Shown: positions 19,599 to 28,154 of the stretch, piece by piece
Layout of the letters: each line of letters starts with the position of its first letter
Numbering within the stretch: position 1 is the stretch's first letter
Source: Leptospira sp. 96542
GTDB lineage: Bacteria > Spirochaetota > Leptospiria > Leptospirales > Leptospiraceae
Direction: 5' to 3'
NCBI GenBank assembly: GCA_029310945.1
Contig: JARJFC010000010.1
Coordinates: forward strand, 43,512 to 107,511
DNA: 64,000 nt
Position numbers and translations under genes: made by a program
The notes under the pieces: generated by a model
Seen by the model: only the letters and a program-made list of their open reading frames with translations
What the model was told of the DNA's origin: nothing
Databases searched by the model: none

Positions 19599-21287
19599 TT
19601 AGACAACCGGTTTGGTTTGTCCAAAACGTTTTTTCATGGCAAAGCCGAGTAAGGCGCCTACAACAATCAAACTCCCTGCCACTTCCAAAACATTGGTTCG
19701 CACCGCCTTTAGGATGTAAGCTGAGAATCCGTTCTCTGTATAAAAATCCCTAACACGTACAACACGGGATGGTTTATTTGCCGCAGGGATTAGATCCATA
19801 TGTTCATACCAATCTTTGTGTGCGACACCATTCGAATTCATCCATGCGTTGAAGAAAATATATCCAGAACTTGCTGGTTTTCTGATATCATCTCCCTCTG
19901 TTGGGTGGTTGAAAATTCCTGGAACAACGATGGCCCAAGGGAATCCGTTTTTATCCAAAAACTTATCCTTTCCGTTGGCATCTTTATAAAATCCTGGTCG
20001 GAAAATCTGACGGTAAACCCCGTCTGTTTTTTGGTTGATGGCAACAAAGTAATTTAAGTGTCCACCGACGATGTTTTTTGTCGCCGAAAGATCCACTGCA
20101 TCTTCAAACTGGATGGTGATTTGTGCTGTCACACCACGAGTGAAATCACTCGCACCAAAACTTTCTCCTGCTTTGGGAGCGTTCTTTTTGCCAAATAGAG
20201 TTTTGTCAGAACTTGGTAGGATGAGAACACCTGTTTTGAGCTGTGCTTGTGTGAATGATCCACCAACACAGTCTCCAAAAGCCCCGCTTGTGTATTTTGT
20301 GGCGGAAGTACAACCGTCCCAAACATTACCTTGTCCATCCAAGTAACTCACTTCCACAGTGGCAGAAGTAGGTACATCGAGGGAAACACGGAGTTCATGG
20401 TTGTATCCAGCACCTTTGGCAACATGGGTGTAAGTTCCGCGGATGGTTTTCACTTTGTTGGCAGGAGTTTTTTCCATTTCTGTAGAAAAAACTGTGGAAT
20501 GGTCGTTTAGATCTGCATCCCCTGCATCTGGGTATAAGTCTTCAAAAGCAATCGTGTAGCGACCAGAACGTGCCACGGAAGACAAAGTTGGGTCGTCTGG
20601 AAACTCATCATAAACGTTGGCAACGCCGTCGCAATCCGAGTCGATTGATTGTACGCAACCGTTGACAGGTTGGAAATTGGTTGAGTCCACTACGATGGTG
20701 GGAGCCACGATGACAGTTCCGCCAGTGCCAGAATCGCCCGTATTCGGTGACGGTTGTTGTACAGGAGCAGAACCAGTGATTTCTTCCACTTCACCTGTGG
20801 TTGGGTTCACCCCGATGATGCTCACTTGCACTTCTTCGACAGTAGGAGGAACAGTCACTTCCACTGTGGCGGATCCATTGGAATCTGTGGTGCCTTGTCC
20901 GATGACATTTGGGTCACCAGTGGTTGTGGTTTCTGTGATGGTCACTTGGGCATCGGCCACAGGTCCGTTTTCATTGTTCACAACTACGGTCACAGGTACT
21001 GTGATGGTGGTTTCAAAATTAAAACCTCCATCGGGATTGGTTTGGTCAACAACAACGGTTGTGGTTCCTGTATTCACAGTGGTGGGTGCTGGTTCTTCTG
21101 TACCCGCAGCCACTTGCCCAGGGTCTGCGTCCCCAAGTCCTGTCACAGTGAAGCCGTCAGTTTCTGTTGCCCCTTCCGTTGTTTCACCGCCCAATCCCAA
21201 AAGTGGGAGGAGGAAGGCGCCTTTCTTTTTATTGGAGCAATCCAACAAAAGGAAAGGAATGATAAAGATCAGTATCCATTTTTGCAT
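19599..21287 (-). CDS. lruC-like: LruC-domain lipoprotein with bacterial Ig-like domain
   Basis: A 562-residue exported lipoprotein. The signal peptide ends in LLLDC, making Cys17 the lipidated residue. A Thr/Val/Gly-rich linker leads to an Ig-like segment at about residues 95-180 (VPVTVVVNNENGPVADAQVT), then an Asp-rich calcium-type motif (SDCDGVANVYDEFPDD). Residues about 240-510 match the LruC domain (FEDLYPDAGDADLNDH), named after a Leptospira outer-membrane lipoprotein linked to recurrent uveitis. The extreme C-terminus is unusual: a hydrophobic segment AGSLIVVGALLGFAM then KKRFG, like an anchor or sorting tail. It has its own promoter and terminator. Confidence 0.9.
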   Translation of the reverse strand: MQKWILIFIIPFLLLDCSNKKKGAFLLPLLGLGGETTEGATETDGFTVTGLGDADPGQVAAGTEEPAPTTVNTGTTTVVVDQTNPDGGFNFETTITVPVTVVVNNENGPVADAQVTITETTTTGDPNVIGQGTTDSNGSATVEVTVPPTVEEVQVSIIGVNPTTGEVEEITGSAPVQQPSPNTGDSGTGGTVIVAPTIVVDSTNFQPVNGCVQSIDSDCDGVANVYDEFPDDPTLSSVARSGRYTIAFEDLYPDAGDADLNDHSTVFSTEMEKTPANKVKTIRGTYTHVAKGAGYNHELRVSLDVPTSATVEVSYLDGQGNVWDGCTSATKYTSGAFGDCVGGSFTQAQLKTGVLILPSSDKTLFGKKNAPKAGESFGASDFTRGVTAQITIQFEDAVDLSATKNIVGGHLNYFVAINQKTDGVYRQIFRPGFYKDANGKDKFLDKNGFPWAIVVPGIFNHPTEGDDIRKPASSGYIFFNAWMNSNGVAHKDWYEHMDLIPAANKPSRVVRVRDFYTENGFSAYILKAVRTNVLEVAGSLIVVGALLGFAMKKRFGQTKPVV

Positions 21288-21313
21288 TTAGTTTTTTCCT
21301 ACCTATATAGTGA

Positions 21314-21342
21314 TTATTACGACGAAAAGTAGAATAAATCAA
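21314..21342 (-). promoter_or_regulatory. Candidate sigma-70 promoter for the LruC-type gene
   Basis: On the reverse strand TTGATT (21337-21342) and TAATAA (21314-21319) are separated by exactly 17 bases, about 26 bases before the ATG at 21287; AGGTAGG lies close to the start. Confidence 0.45.
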
Positions 21343-21380
21343 CAATTCGTTCTAAAAAATTAGGGAAACCGATCAAAGCT

Positions 21381-21439
21381 ATGGGTGATTGTACCCAAAT
21401 TTGGGATTTTTTTCTACCAATTGGGTGATTTACCAAAAT
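21381..21439. repeat. Two similar dyad-symmetric elements upstream of the LruC-type promoter
   Basis: ATGGGTGATTGTACCCAAAT (21381-21400) and ATTGGGTGATTTACCAAAAT (21420-21439) align over their length, both with GG...CC dyad symmetry, 39 bases apart. They may be operator sites for the gene at 19599, or part of the menG trailer; neither is shown. Confidence 0.35.
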
Positions 21440-21480
21440 GGAGTCAGTGAGAATCAATTTTTGCAGACCAGAAAACCAAT

Positions 21481-22212
21481 CTAGTTTGGTTTCCTTCCCA
21501 CATGGGCGACTGCATTGCCAAAAACAAAATTCTGAAACCAGACAGATGCAAATCCAGATTGATTGAGGATATTTGCTAAAGTTTCTTGGTCGGGGTATGT
21601 TTTTGAAGAATGCGGCAAATAATCGAACATTTCATTTTCCTTCCCAAAGATCAAGTACCCAAACCAGGGAACAATTTTGAAAAAATAAAAATCAGCAAAC
21701 CATTTTAAAAATTGGGGACGAACTCGCCCCACATCCAAATTGACAAAAACCCCACCAGGTTTGAGAACTCTGAAAATCTCCGCCAAACACTTGTCTATAT
21801 TAGAAACATTACGAAGCCCAAAACCCATGGTGATAATGTCAATGGAATTTGATTTGTAAGCGCTGAGATCCATCGCATCGCCCAGGTTGAGTTTTGCATT
21901 GGGTTTGTTTTGGATTTTGGGTTTGGCAAAGGACAACATTTTTTCCGAAAAATCAAGGCCTGTGACGGAAGTAAGGCCACTTTGTTCACTGAGACGTTTT
22001 GTGATGTCTCCTGTTCCGCAACAAAGATCCAAAGCTATTTGGGCGTTAGGAACAGTTTGGATGGCCGTTTTCACAACCCAATCCTTCCATCGCCTATGTA
22101 GAAAAAAACTATTCCAATCATTGAAACGGTCATAGGCAGTGGCTATGGTATCAAAATTAGAGCGAACATATTCCGGTTTCTTTTCTTGGGAAGGTAACTT
22201 GTATTGGTTCAT
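21481..22212 (-). CDS. menG/ubiE: Demethylmenaquinone C-methyltransferase
   Basis: Catalyses the last step of menaquinone synthesis, SAM-dependent C-methylation of demethylmenaquinone. The 243-residue protein shows the family opening FDTIATAYDRFNDWNSFFLH, the SAM motif ALDLCCGTGDITKRL, VTGLDFSEKML, NSIDIITMGFGLRNV and FRVLKPGGVFVNLD, plus the C-terminal LANILNQSGF. Leptospira respire with menaquinone, so the MenG role is likelier than ubiquinone synthesis. It diverges from the exbB-like gene with only 17 bases between starts. Confidence 0.95.
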   Translation of the reverse strand: MNQYKLPSQEKKPEYVRSNFDTIATAYDRFNDWNSFFLHRRWKDWVVKTAIQTVPNAQIALDLCCGTGDITKRLSEQSGLTSVTGLDFSEKMLSFAKPKIQNKPNAKLNLGDAMDLSAYKSNSIDIITMGFGLRNVSNIDKCLAEIFRVLKPGGVFVNLDVGRVRPQFLKWFADFYFFKIVPWFGYLIFGKENEMFDYLPHSSKTYPDQETLANILNQSGFASVWFQNFVFGNAVAHVGRKPN

Positions 22213-22229
22213 AAGAGGTCTTTACATCC

Positions 22230-22694
22230 ATGAATTGGAGTTTTTCGATTCCCGCAAATTTGATTTTGGTTTTTCTTTTCTGTTTTTCACTATTTTCATT
22301 TTATACCTTCTTCGTTTTGATTTTGGAACTTTCGAAATTTACCTCGCCTGTGTTTCGAAAATCGATTTTGGGAGGTAAAACAACGGAAGAAGACCTCGAT
22401 CTTTTGTTTTCACCTCTGGAACGAAAATTGAGTTGGCTTCCTACAATTGCTTCACTTGCCATGCTCCTTGGGCTCTTAGGGACCGTCATTGGGATTAGTT
22501 CTTCTTTTTCGGAAATGCAAACCCAAGGGAAGGTGAGTTTAGAGATTTTGGCAGGTGGTATGAGCGACGCTTTGTTCACCACCATCATTGGCTTGCTTGT
22601 TGCTGTGCCGTCACTTCTGTTTCACAGAATCTGCGAAAATTATATCCAAAAGGTTTCTGAACTGTTCGCAAAAGATAGTTCAAATCAATCATGA
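22230..22694 (+). CDS. exbB: MotA/TolQ/ExbB-family proton channel protein
   Basis: A 154-residue inner-membrane protein with three hydrophobic segments. LSWLPTIASLAMLLGLLGTVIGISSSF and DALFTTIIGLLVAVPSLLFHR are the two conserved helices that form the proton-channel pentamer in ExbB/TolQ; the Thr in LLGTVIG and the Thr pair in LFTTIIG line the path. It is at the short end of the family. AGAGG about 11 bases before the ATG may serve as ribosome-binding site. The next gene, exbD, overlaps its stop by four bases. Confidence 0.88.
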   Translation: MNWSFSIPANLILVFLFCFSLFSFYTFFVLILELSKFTSPVFRKSILGGKTTEEDLDLLFSPLERKLSWLPTIASLAMLLGLLGTVIGISSSFSEMQTQGKVSLEILAGGMSDALFTTIIGLLVAVPSLLFHRICENYIQKVSELFAKDSSNQS

Positions 22695-23089
22695 AAATCC
22701 GTAGGCCAAAATCTACAAATAATATCGAAATTAGTAGTTTGATTGATGTACTTTTTATTCTCCTTATTTTTTTGATGTTAGCTGTTAGGTTGGATGATGT
22801 GGATTCAAAAATACAGTTGGATTTACCTGAGTCAAAAACCAAAGATTCGGGCAGCCGGGCAGATCAATTTTCCATTGTGATCAAAAAAGACGGAGGTCTG
22901 TTTTTGAACGATGTTTCCATTAAACGGGAAGATTTGCAGCGCCTAATACATGACAGTCGATCGGAAACAGAATCGGTAACTGTTTATGTAGACAAACAAT
23001 CGATTTTTGATCTTTTTGTTTTTGTGACAGATGAACTAAAGGCAAAAGGATATAAACGAGTGAATATTGTAACAGTTACGAAGAATTAA
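22691..23089 (+). CDS. exbD: ExbD/TolR-family protein
   Basis: A 132-residue partner of the upstream ExbB-like protein. A short cytoplasmic N-terminus is followed by one membrane helix (ISSLIDVLFILLIFLMLAV) containing the conserved proton-carrying Asp, then a periplasmic domain of about 95 residues (FSIVIKKDGGLFLNDVSI). The pair converts proton flow into work on an outer-membrane process. No TonB, TolA or TonB-dependent receptor is adjacent. Its 3' end overlaps the convergent kinase gene by 14 bases. Confidence 0.9.
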   Translation: MKIRRPKSTNNIEISSLIDVLFILLIFLMLAVRLDDVDSKIQLDLPESKTKDSGSRADQFSIVIKKDGGLFLNDVSIKREDLQRLIHDSRSETESVTVYVDKQSIFDLFVFVTDELKAKGYKRVNIVTVTKN

Positions 23090-25076
23090 CAAGGTGTAAT
23101 AAATCGATCAAAAATTTGAATCGTTTGTCTTTTACCTTTTGGATGAGAAGGATCCTACCTGAATGGGCAGAGTTAATGTTTTCCAAAACCTGGATGAGTG
23201 ACCCGAAATTTTGGATATGAATTAGTCTTAATATTTCTGATTTGCGATGAACTGGGATTGAGTTTAAAAAATTGACGATGATGGATTCATCATTTTCGGC
23301 CTCATTTTTGATTTGTTTCAATTCACTTGTTTTCGTAGGGCCAAGGTTTGAGATATGATTTTTATGATCGTTTGTTATGCGAGACAGAGGTAGTTCAATT
23401 GAAAATTTTGAACCTTTACCAAGTTCGCTGTAAACAAATATGGTTCCTCCTAAAAATTCTACCAATTGATGTGATATGGAGAGCCCAAGGCCTGTTCCCG
23501 CTTGGTATGAACTACCTTGTTCTGTTTGTTGGAAGGCTTCAAAAATAAGTCCGAGTTGGTCGGTAGGGATGCCAATTCCTGAGTCAGTAACCACAAATTC
23601 TACGATTTCAAAAGGAAGATCCTTTTTTTCTTTGACATTGATTTCTAACGTAACCTTACCAACGTTTGTAAATTTATAAGCGTTGCCAATTAAGTTGATG
23701 AGGACTTGTCTGATTTTCTGAATATCACCCAAGTAATATTTGTTAAGTATTGATTCTGGATTGAGCAACTCGAATTCGATAGATTTTTCTAAAAATCGAT
23801 AAGCAAACATGGAAAACAGACTATCCCATAATTGAGGGAGCGAAAAACTTTCCTTAAATTCTGTCATTTTTCCAGATTCGATTTTAGACAAATCTAATAT
23901 ATCGTTGATCATCCCGAGTAAGTGGATCCCGTTTTCATATAAAGAGTTTACGTAACCCTTTAAGTGTTCAGGTAAGTTTGGATCTTTTCCGAGGATTTGC
24001 GAAAACCCAATGACTGCGTGGAGAGGGGTTCTCAGTTCATGTGTGATTTTTGAAAAAAATATAGATTTTGATTTGTTCGCTAAATTGGCATCTTCTACAG
24101 CCTTTTGTAAACTTTTGTTTTGTTGTTCAATTTTTTGAGAATAATCGTTTAATATATCTTCAGCCAGTTTACGTTCTGTTACATCAAAGACCGTTGACTT
24201 ACTGATTACAAAATTTCCTTCTTTATCATAAGTGGCGGTGGAATTTAAACTTACATAAAATCGTGAAGAATCTTTTCTTACGTATTCTAACTCAATTCCT
24301 GTCATATTTCCGTCTGAGAAAAAAGATTCATACATATGGTTGTAAAAATTTCGACTCTCTTCAGCAAGTAGGTCAGAAAAGCTCAAGACCCCTATCACTT
24401 CTTCTCTTGAATAACCTAACCAGCTTAATTCGGTGTCATTGATTGAAACAATTTTTCCTTCACTATCAAGTGAGTGGTAACCGCATGGTGCGTTATTATA
24501 CAAATCCAAAATCCGTTCATAAGATTTCATTAAATTTTCTTCTGCGATTTTACGATTGGTGATATCGTTCCCAATGGACAAAACTTCGTAAGGAAAACCG
24601 AACTCATTTTTTAAAATTCGATTTGACCATGAAATGGTTCGCCTATCTTGATTTTCTAAAAACACGTCATATTCAAGACGTATGAATTCGTCAGGTTTGT
24701 GGAAAATATTCCAAAGTAATGATTTCATTTCATTTGATTTAGTGTTTGGAATATGAAAAAGTTCGGTTACTAAATCTTTGCCCTCCGCCCAATTCCGCCT
24801 AACTTGAAAAAACTCCTCAGCGTATGGGTTAATAGAATGAACGCGAAAGTTTGGGCTCCAACGAATGATGATAGAATTGGCAGTATCATAAATGTCTTGG
24901 TATTGTTTTTCTTTTAATCGAAGAATGTTTTCTATTTCGCCCGATTTGTTTAGATTTTTTTGAAATAAAAGTAGACGTAGTTTTTTTTCCTTTTTATAGG
25001 AGTGATAATAGAAAAGTAATTTATAGATAAGGAATGATAAAAATACGAATGCCGATATCGATAGAAAAAGGATCAT
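23076..25076 (-). CDS. Membrane-anchored PAS sensor histidine kinase
   Basis: A 666-residue kinase. One N-terminal membrane helix (about residues 2-24) is followed by PAS domains at about 55-170 and 185-305, the latter with a PAC-like VFDVTERKLAE end, then a short coiled coil, HisKA with phospho-acceptor His346 in FFSKITHELRTPLHAVIGF, and HATPase_c with NLIGNAYKFTN, DSGIGIP and GTGLGLSI. A tail of about 90 residues after the ATPase domain has no receiver motif. Its start codon overlaps the stop of the receiver-phosphatase gene by four bases, so the two form a probable two-component pair. Confidence 0.92.
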   Translation of the reverse strand: MILFLSISAFVFLSFLIYKLLFYYHSYKKEKKLRLLLFQKNLNKSGEIENILRLKEKQYQDIYDTANSIIIRWSPNFRVHSINPYAEEFFQVRRNWAEGKDLVTELFHIPNTKSNEMKSLLWNIFHKPDEFIRLEYDVFLENQDRRTISWSNRILKNEFGFPYEVLSIGNDITNRKIAEENLMKSYERILDLYNNAPCGYHSLDSEGKIVSINDTELSWLGYSREEVIGVLSFSDLLAEESRNFYNHMYESFFSDGNMTGIELEYVRKDSSRFYVSLNSTATYDKEGNFVISKSTVFDVTERKLAEDILNDYSQKIEQQNKSLQKAVEDANLANKSKSIFFSKITHELRTPLHAVIGFSQILGKDPNLPEHLKGYVNSLYENGIHLLGMINDILDLSKIESGKMTEFKESFSLPQLWDSLFSMFAYRFLEKSIEFELLNPESILNKYYLGDIQKIRQVLINLIGNAYKFTNVGKVTLEINVKEKKDLPFEIVEFVVTDSGIGIPTDQLGLIFEAFQQTEQGSSYQAGTGLGLSISHQLVEFLGGTIFVYSELGKGSKFSIELPLSRITNDHKNHISNLGPTKTSELKQIKNEAENDESIIVNFLNSIPVHRKSEILRLIHIQNFGSLIQVLENINSAHSGRILLIQKVKDKRFKFLIDLLHLVNSS

Positions 25077-26203
25077 AAGATTTCTAAAACTAACATTGTC
25101 ATGTCGTCAGCAATCTTTCCACCCGAATATGTCAAAACATCTTTCTGTATGGCTTCTAAAAATGCTGGTCCATTCAACTTAGTATGAGATTCCACAATTT
25201 CGGCAAATTTCTGGTCACCCATATAAATTTCGTTCTGGTTGGGAACTTCAAACATTCCATCAGAAAATAAAAATAATCTGTCTCCAGACTCGAGAACTAA
25301 ATCTCGGTTTTCTGTCATAAGTTGAGGAAACATCATAAGACAAAACCCTTTGGTTCCAATTCGCTTTATTTGAAAATCTCTAATGAGAAACATTGGATGG
25401 TGGCCAGCCATTGAAAAAGATAACAACTTTTCTTCTGCGCGGTAACGAAAATAGATAGCACTGATAAAATGAGTGGTGATCATCGGAGAAAGAGTGTTAT
25501 GAATCCAAAGCAAACATTCGTTTGGCGACAAAAATGTTTTGTCCATCGTTTTGAAAGTGATGATAGCCATAAGAGAAATCATGGCAGCAGCGATGCCGTG
25601 ACCTGTAACATCACCAAAAAGGATGTCCAAATCACCAGAGGGCAAAACATCGTAAGTGATAAGGTCTCCGCCAATTAAATCCATCGGTTTGTAGGAACTA
25701 TAAATTTTGAATTCAGGTGACGGTGGAAATTGAAAACTAACTAAGTTTTGTTGGTTAGATCTTGCCAATTCTAAATCTTTTTGGATGGAATTGAGAAGAT
25801 TGATTCTTTCTTGTTCTAACCGTTTGATTTTAATATGTGTTCTGATGCGGGCAAGAATTTCTGCTTCTTGGAAGGGTTTGGTGATGTAATCAACCGCCCC
25901 TGTTTCGAGCCCAATGACAATATCTCTTGTTTCGTTCAAAGCTGATAAAAATAGGATAGGAATATTCTTTGTTTTTTCTTTTGCTAATATGAGTTTTGCG
26001 ACTTCGAGGCCGCTGAGGCCAGGTAGTAAAATATCGAGTAAAATAAGGTCTAAATCGAGGGCTTCTGTTAGTTCTAGCGCATATTCGCCATCGTAAGCAA
26101 CTGCAACTTCAAAACCTTGACCAAGGAGAATATGAGTGATAATTTCAACATTTGTTTCATTATCATCAACAACTAATATTTTTGCAGGGTATTTTGGGTT
26201 CAC
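25073..26203 (-). CDS. Response regulator with SpoIIE/PP2C-type phosphatase output
   Basis: A 376-residue regulator. Residues about 6-125 form a receiver (ILVVDDNETNVEII, phospho-acceptor Asp57 in LLDILLPGLSG, Lys in YITKPFQ). A short coiled linker leads to a PPM phosphatase at about 175-375 with GGDLITYDVL, FGDVTGHGIAAAMISL, MAGHHPMFL, LFLFSDGMFEV and DDMTMLVLE. This RsbU/RssB-like layout controls anti-sigma antagonists in other bacteria. I take the GTG at 26203 as start because the longer TTG-initiated frame adds residues outside the receiver. It is followed by, and overlaps, the histidine kinase that probably phosphorylates it. Confidence 0.9.
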   Translation of the reverse strand: MNPKYPAKILVVDDNETNVEIITHILLGQGFEVAVAYDGEYALELTEALDLDLILLDILLPGLSGLEVAKLILAKEKTKNIPILFLSALNETRDIVIGLETGAVDYITKPFQEAEILARIRTHIKIKRLEQERINLLNSIQKDLELARSNQQNLVSFQFPPSPEFKIYSSYKPMDLIGGDLITYDVLPSGDLDILFGDVTGHGIAAAMISLMAIITFKTMDKTFLSPNECLLWIHNTLSPMITTHFISAIYFRYRAEEKLLSFSMAGHHPMFLIRDFQIKRIGTKGFCLMMFPQLMTENRDLVLESGDRLFLFSDGMFEVPNQNEIYMGDQKFAEIVESHTKLNGPAFLEAIQKDVLTYSGGKIADDMTMLVLEIL

Positions 26204-26280
26204 GACACCCAAATATATTTTGGACAAAAAAATGTTTGGCAAGGTTTTTTTAAATTGATCCCATTAGAAATATAGTACTT

Positions 26281-27357
26281 ATGCGAAAGATCATTCACAT
26301 AGATATGGATGCTTTTTATGCTTCTGTGGAACAACGCGATTTCCCAGAGATGAGGGGTAAACCCGTTGTAGTCGGTGGGCCTCCCAATTCGCGAGGGGTC
26401 GTGTGTGCAGCCAGTTATGAAGCAAGAAAGTATGGGGTTCGATCTGCCATTTCTTGTTACCAAGCATTCAAACTTTGTCCGAGTGCTATTTTCACTCCCC
26501 CCAGATTTGAAATTTACAAATCGGTTTCGCGGGACATTAGAAATATTTTTTTAGAATTCACAGATCTTGTCGAACCTCTTTCGTTAGATGAAGCCTATTT
26601 GGATGTAACAGAAAATAAAAAGGGAATTGCGCATGCATCAGTCATTGCGAAGGAAATCCGAGCAAAGATTTATAACACAATGAAACTAACTTGCTCTGCA
26701 GGAGTGGCAACAAATAAGTTTTTGGCAAAAATGGCTTCCGAGAAAAACAAACCTAACGGATTGTATGTGGTGCTTCCAGGAGATGAAGAGAACTTTTTGG
26801 ATGCGATTCCGCTTTCACATTTTTATGGGATCGGTAAAAAAACCTTTGAACGGTTACAAAGTTTAGGGTTACAAACTGGCAAAGATTTAAGAACTTTTAC
26901 AGAATCACAACTGATTGCTGAGTTTGGAAAAATGGGAACAAATTTTTATCAAATGGCACGGGGGATTGATGATAGGGAAGTGGTGCCCTTTCGAGATCCA
27001 AAATCGGTCGGTGTGGAAACCACATTTGAAAGGGATTCTGACGATTTTACATTTTTACTCATCACTCTTGAAAAATTATCCAAAGAACTATCAGAACGAT
27101 TGGCCAAAAAAAATAAAAAGGGCAAAACTGTAACTTTAAAAATCAAATACGAAGACTTCACTCAAAAACAAAGGAGTCAATCTTTCCATCGGAATTTATA
27201 CTTGGCAGAGGATCTATTCCAACAATCATCGAATTTATTTGCGAATGTCTGGAAAGAAAACTGGGATCCTGTCAAAAAGGTAAGATTACTCGGAGTTTCT
27301 TTGACAAATTTCGAAAAGTTAGTCCAAGTTCCAGACCAACCATCTTTATTTGAGTGA
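26281..27357 (+). CDS. dinB: DNA polymerase IV (Y family)
   Basis: A 358-residue error-prone translesion polymerase. The palm residues are visible: Asp8 in IHIDMDAFYASVEQ and Asp103-Glu104 in LSLDEAYLD. SAGVATNKFLAKMASEKNKP and GIGKKTFERLQSLG (helix-hairpin-helix) follow, then the little-finger domain. The C-terminus is QPSLFE, an excellent beta-clamp-binding peptide. Length matches the family. No LexA-type box was recognised in the 77 bases upstream. The next gene follows after 6 bases. Confidence 0.96.
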   Translation: MRKIIHIDMDAFYASVEQRDFPEMRGKPVVVGGPPNSRGVVCAASYEARKYGVRSAISCYQAFKLCPSAIFTPPRFEIYKSVSRDIRNIFLEFTDLVEPLSLDEAYLDVTENKKGIAHASVIAKEIRAKIYNTMKLTCSAGVATNKFLAKMASEKNKPNGLYVVLPGDEENFLDAIPLSHFYGIGKKTFERLQSLGLQTGKDLRTFTESQLIAEFGKMGTNFYQMARGIDDREVVPFRDPKSVGVETTFERDSDDFTFLLITLEKLSKELSERLAKKNKKGKTVTLKIKYEDFTQKQRSQSFHRNLYLAEDLFQQSSNLFANVWKENWDPVKKVRLLGVSLTNFEKLVQVPDQPSLFE

Positions 27358-27363
27358 GATATT

Positions 27364-28068
27364 ATGTTCAATGATGCGGAAGACCAATTAGAAGATTTAG
27401 GTCCACTGAAAGTTTTACGAGTGCAAGGTGATCCTGATGCACCTACAATCGTTCTTTTTCATGGGTATGGAGCGAGTGCATTTGATTTATATCCGATACA
27501 CGATGTACTCACCACCGAACAAAAGTTTAATTGGGTATTCCCGCATGGGCATTTGAGCATTCCCCTCATGCCAGGATATAATGGGCGCGCTTGGTTTCCC
27601 ATTGATATGGCCGCTTTGGAAGAAGCTATCCGAAAGAATGATTTTCGAAATTTTGCTGACCGAGATCCAGAGGGTTTAGACATCGCAAGACATGCTTCCA
27701 TACTGATGTTGGAATCTTTGGGAGTACCTTGGAACCAGTTGATTTTGGGAGGGTTTTCACAAGGAGCCATGTTGTCTACTGACCTTGTTTTGCGAAATGA
27801 ACAAAACCCAAAAGGGCTTATGATTTTGAGTGGAACCTTACTCAACGAAACTTTATGGACAGACCTTGCACCTAAAAAATCAAATCTTCGATTTTTACAA
27901 TCCCATGGTGAAATGGATCCTATCCTTGGTTATGCGAATGCAAAAAAATTAGAAAAATTGTTTAGGAATGCAGGTTTACTTGGTGAGTTTGTTTCTTTCC
28001 CTGGCGGACACGAAATCCCAAACGTAGTGATCCAAGCGATGAGTCGGTATCTAAATCAACTTTCATAA
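27364..28068 (+). CDS. Carboxylesterase/phospholipase family alpha/beta hydrolase
   Basis: A 234-residue esterase of the acyl-protein-thioesterase/phospholipase-carboxylesterase group. FHGYGASAFDLYPI forms the oxyanion region, LGGFSQGAMLS holds the nucleophile Ser132, SHGEMDPIL the Asp and FPGGHEIP the His. A signal peptide is absent, so it is cytoplasmic. It starts 6 bases after dinB and is probably co-transcribed with it. Substrates in the family are broad short-chain esters and lysophospholipids. Confidence 0.9.
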   Translation: MFNDAEDQLEDLGPLKVLRVQGDPDAPTIVLFHGYGASAFDLYPIHDVLTTEQKFNWVFPHGHLSIPLMPGYNGRAWFPIDMAALEEAIRKNDFRNFADRDPEGLDIARHASILMLESLGVPWNQLILGGFSQGAMLSTDLVLRNEQNPKGLMILSGTLLNETLWTDLAPKKSNLRFLQSHGEMDPILGYANAKKLEKLFRNAGLLGEFVSFPGGHEIPNVVIQAMSRYLNQLS

Positions 28069-28081
28069 ACGAAGGAAAAAA

Positions 28082-28131
28082 ATGATTTCAAAAAAGATTT
28101 TGGAAATCACTACGAGTTTTTATTTTTTTAA
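28082..28131 (+). terminator. Weak hairpin with T tracts after the dinB-esterase unit
   Basis: TGATTTC (28082-28088) and GAAATCA (28102-28108) pair perfectly, with further A/T pairing inside, and are followed by T-rich sequence beginning 7 bases later. AT-rich stem and the gap make it a modest terminator candidate. Confidence 0.35.
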
Positions 28132-28154
28132 ACTGTCTAATAAGTGAGTTTAGT

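Noticed and set aside
20617..21291. 224-codon forward open frame, Thr/Val/Ser/Pro rich
   Set aside because: Exact antisense of the repetitive Thr/Val-rich part of the LruC-type lipoprotein; low complexity explains the open frame.
28081..28146. 21-codon ORF with AAGGA before its ATG
   Set aside because: Coincides with a hairpin and T tracts that look like a terminator; product has no features.
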